Positions 6,265 through 12,225 of a DNA stretch of 12,225 bases are shown here, piece after piece (the first letter of the stretch is position 1; every line of letters starts with the position of its first letter). The position numbers were made by a program, and so were the translations under genes. The stretch is taken from positions 1 to 12,225 of the forward strand of contig DAOSBX010000060.1 of assembly GCA_035361075.1 (NCBI GenBank), written 5' to 3'. Under the pieces are notes generated by a model. That model made no database searches. It was not told the DNA's origin and worked only from the letters and a program-made list of their open reading frames with translations. The stretch is from Candidatus Hydrogenedens sp. (GTDB lineage Bacteria > Hydrogenedentota > Hydrogenedentia > Hydrogenedentales > Hydrogenedentaceae).

Positions 6265-7092
6265 ATGAACATTGTTTGTGTAGGTGCTCACCCAGACGAT
6301 GCAGAATGGTATGCTGGTGGAAGCATGGTATATTGGGTAGAGAAAGGACATACCGTTTACGCCGTTTCTGTTACGAACGGCGATATTGGACACCATATTA
6401 TAGAGCCCGAAGAATTAGCCCAAATACGACGTATAGAAGCCCAAGAATCCGCCAAAAGAGGGGGGTATAAATCCATTATCCTGGATTTTCCCGACGGTTC
6501 ATTAATGCCATCATTAGAAGCACGCAAAACCCTTGTTAAACTATTGCGTGAATTAAAGGCAGATGTAGTTTTGACACATCGCCCCGTTGATTATCATCCC
6601 GACCATAGGGCATGTGGTATTCTTATACAGGATTCAGCCTTCCTTGTAACTGTGCCCCATTTTTGTCCTGAAACACCCTCTCTAAAACAAAGTCCAATCT
6701 GTCTTTATATGATGGATATCTTTCGTAAACCACTACCATTTACTCCAGACTTCGCTGTTGATATTACAAATATAATAAATAAAAAATGGGAATTACTCGA
6801 TGCAATGACGTCACAAATGTATGAATGGCTCCCTTGGTTAGATGGTCAAATAGAATCAGTTCCCAATAACCCCGAAGAAAGAAAAAAATGGCTCATGGAG
6901 AGATGGGACGCTCTGTTTAGAATGCCATCTATCTACTATCGTTCGCTGTTTGAGAATGAATTGAATCAATATAAAGAATCCTTTGAATATGTTGAATTTT
7001 TCGAACAATGCGAGTATGGAAGACCACCTGCTCGAACAGAACTTGAAAGTTTATTTACACTGATACGACAAGGACAGGACAGATTAATATAA
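6265..7092 (+). CDS. PIG-L / LmbE-family zinc-dependent N-deacetylase
   Basis: A 275-residue protein that starts MNIVCVGAHPDDAE, the family's metal site: H9 and D12 should bind zinc, D11 should be the catalytic base. The second site HPDHRA (111-116) supplies H114 as third zinc ligand and H111. TNGDIGHH (37-44) also fits the family. Members remove acetyl groups from N-acetylglucosamine-type substrates (for example GlcNAc-PI, GlcNAc-inositol, GlcNAc-malate), but the substrate here cannot be assigned. There is no signal peptide, so it is cytoplasmic. AAGG lies 8 bases before the ATG, inside the end of the lipoprotein gene, and only 1 base separates the genes. The C-terminal half (about 165-275) is rich in aromatic and charged residues and is not a motif I recognise. 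A glycoside-degrading or cell-surface role is possible. Confidence 0.88.
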   Translation: MNIVCVGAHPDDAEWYAGGSMVYWVEKGHTVYAVSVTNGDIGHHIIEPEELAQIRRIEAQESAKRGGYKSIILDFPDGSLMPSLEARKTLVKLLRELKADVVLTHRPVDYHPDHRACGILIQDSAFLVTVPHFCPETPSLKQSPICLYMMDIFRKPLPFTPDFAVDITNIINKKWELLDAMTSQMYEWLPWLDGQIESVPNNPEERKKWLMERWDALFRMPSIYYRSLFENELNQYKESFEYVEFFEQCEYGRPPARTELESLFTLIRQGQDRLI

Positions 7093-7114
7093 ATTAAATG
7101 AGGAAAAAATAAAT

Positions 7115-7801
7115 ATGATTAAAAACTCGTTATTATTAGGTTGGTTCTTGTGTGCCATATTATCGTTTAGTGTCTGGTGTGAAGACATTACGGGGACTTA
7201 TGCCCGCATTATCTCTCAGGGACATGGAGAAGTAACAACAACACCAACACATGTAGATTTCGAATTTACTCGATTAGCACAAGATAGTAGTTTCGACCTT
7301 GCATTTAAATGTATCCAGGATTTTGAAACAAAACTACGATTAAAGTTTACAGAAGAAAGTCCACGTCCTGTTGAAATTCAAGTTATTGGTCCACTATATC
7401 GTTTGGAGAAAGAACCACAAATAGAAGTTCAAGCCAGAGTTAGCTTCTCTTTGGCAGGCATTGTAGCCGTAGAAAACGGTCCTCAACTTTTTGCAAAACT
7501 ATGGGATAAAATGAGGGCGATGGCAAATGAATTCTCTGCGGAACTAAAAGGACCATATTTGCGAGTTCAAAATGAAGAAATGGTTATTCGTTCTGCTATT
7601 AACTCTGCAATCGAAAATGCTTATCCCTATGCAGACGCATGTGCCGCTTCATTGAAAGGCGGTATCTATGCCGTTGATAAAATTGAAGTTAACAAAGTAG
7701 ATTGGGACTATGCTGGAAAAAAAGAAGGCGATGCTATCTCACTATCAGAAATCCGTTGCAAAGCATCCGTCACTGTTACATACTTGGTAGGTCAGTTATA
7801 A
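7115..7801 (+). CDS. Exported SIMPL-domain (DUF541/YggE-like) protein
   Basis: 228 residues with an N-terminal signal peptide (hydrophobic about 5-21, then CEDITG). The mature part opens with RIISQGHGEVTTTPTHVDFE, the typical first strand of the SIMPL domain (family pattern: sGxGxVxxxPD). The C-terminal half keeps the helix ENAYPYADACAASLKGG followed by DKIEVN, which matches the repeated-Ala helix and the VxxIxE strand of YggE proteins; the length is also typical. YggE-like proteins are periplasmic or outer-surface proteins connected with oxidative stress in some bacteria, but their molecular function is not settled. GAGGA lies 10 bases before the ATG, and the gene follows the deacetylase by 22 bases. 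Its stop codon directly touches the stop codon of the convergent kinase gene. Confidence 0.8.
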   Translation: MIKNSLLLGWFLCAILSFSVWCEDITGTYARIISQGHGEVTTTPTHVDFEFTRLAQDSSFDLAFKCIQDFETKLRLKFTEESPRPVEIQVIGPLYRLEKEPQIEVQARVSFSLAGIVAVENGPQLFAKLWDKMRAMANEFSAELKGPYLRVQNEEMVIRSAINSAIENAYPYADACAASLKGGIYAVDKIEVNKVDWDYAGKKEGDAISLSEIRCKASVTVTYLVGQL

Positions 7802-8560
7802 TTATCCCTTAAGGAGTGTCGCTTTCTTAGGATTGTCAAAAGGTATCCAAAAGTAAAATCCAATATCCTTGTCATATTTTATTATTCCGCCATGTTCTTC
7901 AATAATTTCTTGGACAAGGGATAAACCTATACCGAAATGATGGGATTTTTTAGTTGTTGTGAATGGAACAAAAAGTTTGTTTATAAAATCTTCTTTTATC
8001 CCAGGACCATTATCGTGTATAGCAACTACAACGCCATTATTTTCCTCATTACATGATATTTTAATAAGTCGCGAATGCGGTTCACTGCTTTCATTTAACT
8101 CAACATTATCCTCAGCATTTTTAATAAGGTGGATAAGGGCAAATTGTATCCCAGTGGTATCAACAACAATCGGTTTTATTGGGGTCTCTATATGCTTCTC
8201 AATATCAATTTTGAGCACCTTATGATAGTAACTACGTAGAGTAAGCACCTTATCTATAAGTTTAGGAATTTCTACCAATGCAACTGACAAATCTTTTGCA
8301 CGTGTAATTGTATAGAGACTATTAATGATTTCCGCACAGGCTCGGACACTGTCAATAATTTTTTCAATTAACCGTTTATGCTCCTCATTTAATGACGGCT
8401 CCAACTGCAATAATTCCGCATACGCCATTATAGCACCTAAGTAGTTATTAGCATCATGAATAACACTATTAATACATAATCCTGTAGTGGCAATCTGATG
8501 TAATTTTTTTAATCGTTCATCCCAGTCGGGAAAGATTTGATGAAACTCCGATTTGCCCAC
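7802..8560 (-). CDS. Small soluble histidine kinase without sensor domain
   Basis: 252 residues: a dimerisation/phospho-acceptor helix with H35 in VIHDANNYLGAI, then an HATPase domain with N148 (HLIKNAEDN), DNGPG (183-187) and FGIGLS (209-214). There is no membrane segment and only about 30 residues before the H-box, so input must come from a partner protein. The H-box HDANNY differs from the usual HExxxP: the Pro is replaced by Tyr and the Glu by Asp, closer to the HDFNNLL type. The start is GTG at 8560: AAGGA (8567-8571) is 6 bases upstream, and an in-frame TAA lies 3 codons upstream. It is minus-strand, downstream of serA-icd, and possibly coupled to a short reading frame ending 2 bases before it. 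No response regulator is adjacent on this strand; the receiver-kinase hybrid across the gap is a possible partner. Confidence 0.85.
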   Translation of the reverse strand: MGKSEFHQIFPDWDERLKKLHQIATTGLCINSVIHDANNYLGAIMAYAELLQLEPSLNEEHKRLIEKIIDSVRACAEIINSLYTITRAKDLSVALVEIPKLIDKVLTLRSYYHKVLKIDIEKHIETPIKPIVVDTTGIQFALIHLIKNAEDNVELNESSEPHSRLIKISCNEENNGVVVAIHDNGPGIKEDFINKLFVPFTTTKKSHHFGIGLSLVQEIIEEHGGIIKYDKDIGFYFWIPFDNPKKATLLKG

Positions 8561-8562
8561 AG

Positions 8563-8703
8563 TTAATCCTTAACATTTACAGGTTGAAGAATACTATTTA
8601 AATCTAATACTTCTGTAATTGATTTTTCAAACAAAACAGAGCCCTTCGAAGAATCTGAATGAAAGGAAAAACCTAATAAAATAAGCAGAGACACTAACAG
8701 CAT
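8563..8703 (-). CDS. Possible 46-residue secreted or membrane-anchored peptide
   Basis: A short open frame begins with ATG at 8703 (or GTG at 8694) and stops at TAA 8563-8565, two bases before the GTG of the kinase gene. The N-terminus (LLVSLLILLGFSF) is a hydrophobic segment like a signal peptide or anchor; the rest (SDSSKGSVLFEKSITEVLDL and a further 11 residues) is polar. AGAGG is directly next to the ATG, too close to serve it, but is 9 bases before the GTG at 8694. The Shine-Dalgarno site of the kinase lies in its last codons, which would couple the two. The length is short enough for chance in AT-rich DNA, so this is a candidate only. I do not recognise the family. Confidence 0.4.
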   Translation of the reverse strand: MLLVSLLILLGFSFHSDSSKGSVLFEKSITEVLDLNSILQPVNVKD

Positions 8704-8797
8704 CCTCTTCGCCCGATCAGGAGTGTTTGTTTTTTAAAAGGTAGTCCCCGCATCCCTGCTAACACACCTTATTATTCATCTGTTCCAGTTATAGTTT

Positions 8798-10042
8798 TTA
8801 GTGCCCGTTTTTGCCAAATCTTGCCACCACAGCACCAGCAAACTCGCTACATTTTACCTCTTGGGCTCCTGTAGTTAATCGTGCAAAGTCATAAGTAACA
8901 ATGCGGTCCTGAAATGTCTTTGTCAAACCACGAAGTATTACTTCAGCAACTTCATTCCAACCGATATATTCAAACATCATAACCCCAGATAGGATAAGAC
9001 TACTTGGATTAACTTTATCCAAGTTTGCGTATTTTGGTGCTGTTCCATGAGTCGCTTCAAAAATTGCGAAACCATTCTCATAGTTAATGTTAGCACCTGG
9101 AGCAATTCCTATCCCGCCGACCTGAGCAGCTATTGCATCGCTCATGTAATCCCCATTAAGATTCATTGTGGCAATAACATCAAATTCACGAGGGCGAGTT
9201 AAAATTTGCTGTAAGAATATATCCGCAATTGTATCCTTAACAAGGAGTTTATTTCCTGGATCCCCATTACAATCATTCCAACAAACAGCAACATCTGCAA
9301 ATTCTTCACGTACTAATTCATACCCCCAGTTCAGAAAGGCACCTTCAGTATATTTCATTATATTCCCTTTATGAACAAGGGTAACGGAACGTCTCCCATG
9401 GGCTAATGCATATTTTATTGCGGAGCGGATAAGCCTCTTTGAACCTGTTTCGCTAATAGGTTTAATACCGATTCCAGAATCAGGCTTAATTTTCCAGCCG
9501 AACTCCTTTTGACAGAACTCGATAAGTCTCGTTGCCTCTGGTGAGCCCGACGGAAATTCAAAACCCGCATAAACATCCTCTGTATTTTCACGGAAAATAA
9601 CAACATCAACATCATTTGGATTCTTTACTGGACTCGGAACACCCGGAAAATAGCGAACGGGACGAACACAAGCAAATAAATCAAGCATTTGCCTTAGTGT
9701 TACATTTAAACTCCGAAAACCACCACCGACAGGGGTCGTTAATGGCCCCTTTATTGTAATTCGGTACTCTCTAATCTTCTCCAATGTCTCATCCGGAAGA
9801 TAGGTATTAGCAATCTTTTTGGCTTTTTCACCTGCATATAATTCCATCCAGGCAATTTTCCTTTTCTTGCCGTAACAAAACTCCACAGCCGAATCAAATA
9901 AAAATTTAGACGCTTTCCATATATCAGGACCTATTCCATCACCTTCTATGAAACCGATAATAGGTTGATTTGGAGTTTGCACCATTCCATCTTTAAAAAC
10001 TATTTTTTCACCTTTCGGAACGTTAATTAAAGAGTTTGCCAT
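8798..10042 (-). CDS. icd: NADP-dependent isocitrate dehydrogenase
   Basis: 414 residues, close to the 416 of the Escherichia coli enzyme and collinear with it. It oxidatively decarboxylates isocitrate to 2-oxoglutarate in the TCA cycle. Seen here: IEGDGIGPDIW near 32-42; TTPVGGGFRSLNVTLRQ, the isocitrate-binding loop containing the serine that IDH kinase phosphorylates in enteric bacteria; FRENTEDVYAGFEF; NLNGDYMSDAIAAQVGG, a metal-site segment; and HGTAPKYANLDKVNP with the Lys-Tyr pair that selects NADP, supported by the Tyr and Arg of VTYDFARL. A strong AAGGAGG (10050-10056) lies 7 bases before the ATG. It follows serA by 91 bases on the same strand and is probably co-transcribed. No IDH kinase/phosphatase gene is in the window. 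Confidence 0.96.
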   Translation of the reverse strand: MANSLINVPKGEKIVFKDGMVQTPNQPIIGFIEGDGIGPDIWKASKFLFDSAVEFCYGKKRKIAWMELYAGEKAKKIANTYLPDETLEKIREYRITIKGPLTTPVGGGFRSLNVTLRQMLDLFACVRPVRYFPGVPSPVKNPNDVDVVIFRENTEDVYAGFEFPSGSPEATRLIEFCQKEFGWKIKPDSGIGIKPISETGSKRLIRSAIKYALAHGRRSVTLVHKGNIMKYTEGAFLNWGYELVREEFADVAVCWNDCNGDPGNKLLVKDTIADIFLQQILTRPREFDVIATMNLNGDYMSDAIAAQVGGIGIAPGANINYENGFAIFEATHGTAPKYANLDKVNPSSLILSGVMMFEYIGWNEVAEVILRGLTKTFQDRIVTYDFARLTTGAQEVKCSEFAGAVVARFGKNGH

Positions 10043-10115
10043 CCTTCGACCTCCTTCTAAATATGATAATTACCATCTCAGAAATTATCAGTGTGTTGAT
10101 TTATTCTTTGCGGAA

Positions 10116-10134
10116 AATGAACGCTCCGCTCATT
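10116..10134 (-). terminator. Small hairpin at the serA stop codon, weak or partial terminator
   Basis: On the minus strand AATGAGCG, loop GAG, CGTTCATT forms an 8-bp stem with one G-T pair. It overlaps the last base of the serA stop codon and is followed by only a short run (TTCC). It may reduce serA-to-icd read-through or protect the 3' end; it is too weak for a confident terminator call. Confidence 0.35.
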
Positions 10135-11723
10135 TAGTTAGCTTCAGGTAAGGATAGTAAGCGTGCTTCAAGGATGTGAGGCAATTTTGCACAATCATTG
10201 AGCACATCTTCTGATAGAGGTTGATCAAGATTCAAAACAGTGAGAGCAAGCCCACCTCGGGTATCTCTGCCCAACATCAAGTTAGCAATATTTATACCTG
10301 CCTCACCTATTCGTGTGCAAAGCCTCCCAATAACAAGGGGCTTATCTTCATTACGGCAAACCAACATGTGCCCCTCTGGCTTTGCATCTACACGCATCCC
10401 ATCAATACTGCATATACGTGCATCTGTTTTATGGAACAATGTGCCCGTTACAACATGCGACTCCTGGTCTGTCTCTACACGAAGGGATATTTCAAAGGCA
10501 TAGTTAGAAGGACGTGCTGTCTTACGTTCATTACATTCAATGCCACGTTCTTTAACTTGTACTGGTGCACTCACCATATTAACAGTTTCCACTAACGGCT
10601 TCAAAAATCCTGTCAAAATAGCCGCAGTAATAGGATACGTATCGGTCACACCTATCTCGCCTGCATACTCAATTTGCAGTGATGTCGGACGACCGCGAGT
10701 ATACAGCGATTGGAACATCCCGAGTCGTTCTCCCAAATCAATAAGCGGTTGGAGTGTTTTACGTGTTTCTGGGTCGATACTCGGAACATTTACCGCATTT
10801 ACGATAGCTCCTGTTGTTAGAAAATCGACCATCTGTTTCGCAATATCAACCGCCACTACTACCTGAGCCTCTTCTGTCGAGGCAGCAAGGTGTGGAGTTA
10901 AGATAACATTATCTAAACCAAGAAATGGATTATTCACTGGCGGCTCAGAAGTATAAACGTCAAGGGCTGCACCTGCTATTATTTTCTCACGCAACGCTGT
11001 AGCCAAATCCTCTTCATTAATAATACCACCCCTTGCACAGTTTACGATACGGCATGTAGGCTTCATCTGTTTTATTTGTTCCAGACGAATCATATTATTC
11101 GTCTTTTCTGTTTTGGGTGTGTGGACTGATATAAAATCAGACTGTTGTATCAATTCCTCTAAACGTACCAACTCCACTCCTAACGATTCAGCTTTCAATG
11201 GTGTTAAAATCGGGTCATGTGCAAGAACCTTCATTTCAAATGCTAATGCACGTTTTGCCACAGCGCCTCCTATCCTTCCTACACCTATAATGCCCAACGT
11301 CTTTCCGCGTAATTCTACACCCATAAACTTTTTACGGTCCCACTTCCCAGCCATCATAGAATCATGAGCCGCTGGTATATTTCGGCAAAGTGCTAACAGA
11401 AGAGCGAAGGTATGCTCACAGGCGGATATAGTATTTCCACCTGGAGTATTCATCACAACAATGCCCATTTGCGTGGCATAATCTTTGTCTATATTATCCG
11501 TCCCAGCACCAGCCCTACCGATAACTTTTAAGTTTTTCGCATTAGCAAGAGCTTCCTTCGTGACTTTCGTGGCACTACGAACCACTAATCCATCATACTG
11601 GTTGATGATTTGTGCTAACTCTTCAGGTTTTTGAGGCGGTTTTACATCAATTTCAAAACCTGCCTGCTTAAATACCTCAATACCCTCTTCACTTAAATTA
11701 TCTAAAACAAGTACTCTTGGCAT
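10134..11723 (-). CDS. serA: D-3-phosphoglycerate dehydrogenase (long form with ACT domain)
   Basis: 529 residues, the size of the long bacterial/mammalian type. It oxidises 3-phosphoglycerate to 3-phosphohydroxypyruvate, the first step of serine synthesis. The NAD-binding site is GVGRIGG (147-153) with D170 after the second strand, indicating NAD. The catalytic triad is R231 (NCARGG), E260 (SEPP) and H278 (TPHLAAST); GRAGAGTDNID (69-79) is also conserved. Residues about 310-450 correspond to the allosteric substrate-binding (ASB) domain, and about 455-529 to an ACT domain (GRLCTRIGEAGINIANLMLG), usually a serine-feedback site. AAGGA (11731-11735) lies 7 bases before the ATG. It heads the minus-strand run serA-icd, after a long AT-rich leader with a candidate promoter. 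Confidence 0.97.
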   Translation of the reverse strand: MPRVLVLDNLSEEGIEVFKQAGFEIDVKPPQKPEELAQIINQYDGLVVRSATKVTKEALANAKNLKVIGRAGAGTDNIDKDYATQMGIVVMNTPGGNTISACEHTFALLLALCRNIPAAHDSMMAGKWDRKKFMGVELRGKTLGIIGVGRIGGAVAKRALAFEMKVLAHDPILTPLKAESLGVELVRLEELIQQSDFISVHTPKTEKTNNMIRLEQIKQMKPTCRIVNCARGGIINEEDLATALREKIIAGAALDVYTSEPPVNNPFLGLDNVILTPHLAASTEEAQVVVAVDIAKQMVDFLTTGAIVNAVNVPSIDPETRKTLQPLIDLGERLGMFQSLYTRGRPTSLQIEYAGEIGVTDTYPITAAILTGFLKPLVETVNMVSAPVQVKERGIECNERKTARPSNYAFEISLRVETDQESHVVTGTLFHKTDARICSIDGMRVDAKPEGHMLVCRNEDKPLVIGRLCTRIGEAGINIANLMLGRDTRGGLALTVLNLDQPLSEDVLNDCAKLPHILEARLLSLPEAN

Positions 11724-11743
11724 TTTCTTTTCCTTTCTTTATT

Positions 11744-11814
11744 GCGCCCAATTTGGTTAACCCTAAAATTTAATAATAGATTTTATAGTTTATCAAAAAT
11801 AATACCAAATTCGC
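11744..11814 (-). promoter_or_regulatory. Possible long-range stem in the serA leader
   Basis: On the minus strand GCGAATTTGGT (11804-11814) can pair with ACCAAATT plus CGC (11744-11757, with a GGG bulge), giving 8 + 3 bp around a 46-base AT-rich loop. The 3' arm ends 8 bases before the serA Shine-Dalgarno site. It may be a leader control element or an inverted-repeat operator; it does not match a riboswitch class that I recognise. Confidence 0.3.
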
Positions 11815-11847
11815 AAATATTAGTAAAAATACATTTTATAAAACAAT

Positions 11848-11877
11848 AATATATTTTGCATTGATTTAGTGTGTCAA
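11848..11877 (-). promoter_or_regulatory. Candidate sigma-70 promoter for serA-icd
   Basis: On the minus strand TTGACA (11872-11877) and TATATT (11848-11853) are separated by 18 bases. The predicted transcript would start near 11840 and carry a leader of about 117 bases. It lies between the stop of the upstream surface-protein gene and serA. Confidence 0.55.
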
Positions 11878-11919
11878 ACCCTATATATATATTACAAACT
11901 ATTTGCAATATATATTTTT

Positions 11920-11942
11920 AAGTTATTTTGTACAAATAACTT
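11920..11942. repeat. Perfect 9-bp inverted repeat after the surface-protein gene
   Basis: AAGTTATTT and AAATAACTT flank a 5-base centre (TGTAC), 9 bases past the minus-strand stop at 11952. As RNA it forms a hairpin, but no T run follows on the minus strand, so it is a weak terminator candidate. The symmetry would also suit a repressor site upstream of the serA promoter. Confidence 0.4.
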
Positions 11943-11951
11943 GTAGGTTTT

Positions 11952-12225
11952 CTATGTTTTGTTAACTACATCGGGTTTTTTCTGAGAGATTAAGAGTAAA
12001 ACAATCCCAACCAATAAGAAATCAACAAATATTTTTAGCGGATGTGAACTTTTTGAACAACCACAATTCGTATTTTCATTTTGGTTGTTAATATCATTGT
12101 TACCCTCTGGTTTGTTTATTGTGCCTTCGTTATGAGAGCCTTCCGCAGGATGCCCTTCATTGATTCCTTCACCCTCGTCTGTTCCTTCCTTGGTTTGTCC
12201 TTCCGTAGTAGCACCTTCGGCAGAT
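11952..12225 (-). CDS. C-terminal part of a surface protein with Glu-Gly repeats and Cys-Gly-Cys/membrane tail (5' end outside window)
   Basis: Ninety residues are readable on the minus strand to TAG at 11952-11954; the frame runs off the right edge. The first 41 residues contain about nine EG or EG-like units spaced 4-8 residues apart (AEGATTEGQTKEGTDEGEG and onward), a low-complexity, acidic linker. Then follow an Asn-rich stretch (NNDINNQNENTN), CGC (54-56), a short spacer (SKSSHPLK), one hydrophobic helix (IFVDFLLVGIVLLLI, 65-79) and a short tail with two lysines. The order Cys motif, helix, basic end is like C-terminal sorting signals such as Myxo-CTERM, where the Cys is the processing or lipidation site. 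It is probably an exported protein held at the surface; the functional domain lies outside the window. The TAG stop has an inverted repeat just beyond it. Confidence 0.8.
   Translation of the reverse strand, partial: SAEGATTEGQTKEGTDEGEGINEGHPAEGSHNEGTINKPEGNNDINNQNENTNCGCSKSSHPLKIFVDFLLVGIVLLLISQKKPDVVNKT

Noticed and set aside
8704..8797. Terminator between icd and the short frame
   Set aside because: Only stems of 3-4 bp can be drawn and no T run follows them on the minus strand.
10221..10595. Plus-strand open frames inside serA (also 10240-10503, 10540-10866, 11113-11367)
   Set aside because: They are antisense to conserved serA domains, lack Shine-Dalgarno sites and show no recognisable protein features.

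Overview
The window comes from an AT-rich bacterium with clear Shine-Dalgarno sites, densely packed genes and several exported proteins, which suggests a Gram-negative-type or otherwise complex envelope. The partial protein at the right edge has a tail of Glu-Gly repeats, then Cys-Gly-Cys, then one membrane helix. I associate that architecture with uncultured anaerobic lineages such as Candidatus Hydrogenedentes, but this placement is an inference and I could not check it by search.

Layout. Positions 2-238 hold the C-terminus of a large acetolactate synthase subunit, closed by a clean hairpin terminator. Convergent to it is an exported glycerophosphodiester phosphodiesterase (333-1220, minus). 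From about 1290 a plus-strand run begins: a FabG-like short-chain reductase; a 695-residue protein joining a [FeFe]-hydrogenase-like H-cluster domain to a histidine kinase; a receiver-plus-kinase hybrid; then, after a 136-base spacer with degenerate TCCGAC-type 9-mers, a putative lipoprotein, a PIG-L family deacetylase and an exported SIMPL-domain protein. This run ends directly against a minus-strand run made, in transcription order, of serA (phosphoglycerate dehydrogenase), icd (NADP-type isocitrate dehydrogenase), a possible 46-residue secreted peptide and a small histidine kinase. The last 274 bases carry the 3' end of a surface-type protein on the minus strand.

Main point of interest. 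The H-cluster protein keeps all four cysteines expected to hold the H-cluster, plus two 4Fe-4S ferredoxin sites and an RnfB-type Fe-S domain directly before the kinase. It lacks the cysteine used for proton transfer in catalytic hydrogenases, and its last H-cluster motif is CxxC instead of CxxxC. This fits a hydrogen (or redox/CO) sensor, not a turnover enzyme. Its likely partner, 21 bases downstream, is a receiver fused to a second kinase with no DNA-binding domain, so the signal probably passes to another kinase or to a regulator outside the window. A third, soluble kinase lies about 2.4 kb further on, on the opposite strand. The sensor start lies only 3 bases after the reductase stop, which suggests the two are made together.

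The serA-icd pair and the acetolactate synthase end are ordinary biosynthetic housekeeping. The serA leader is long and contains a possible long-range stem next to the ribosome binding site.
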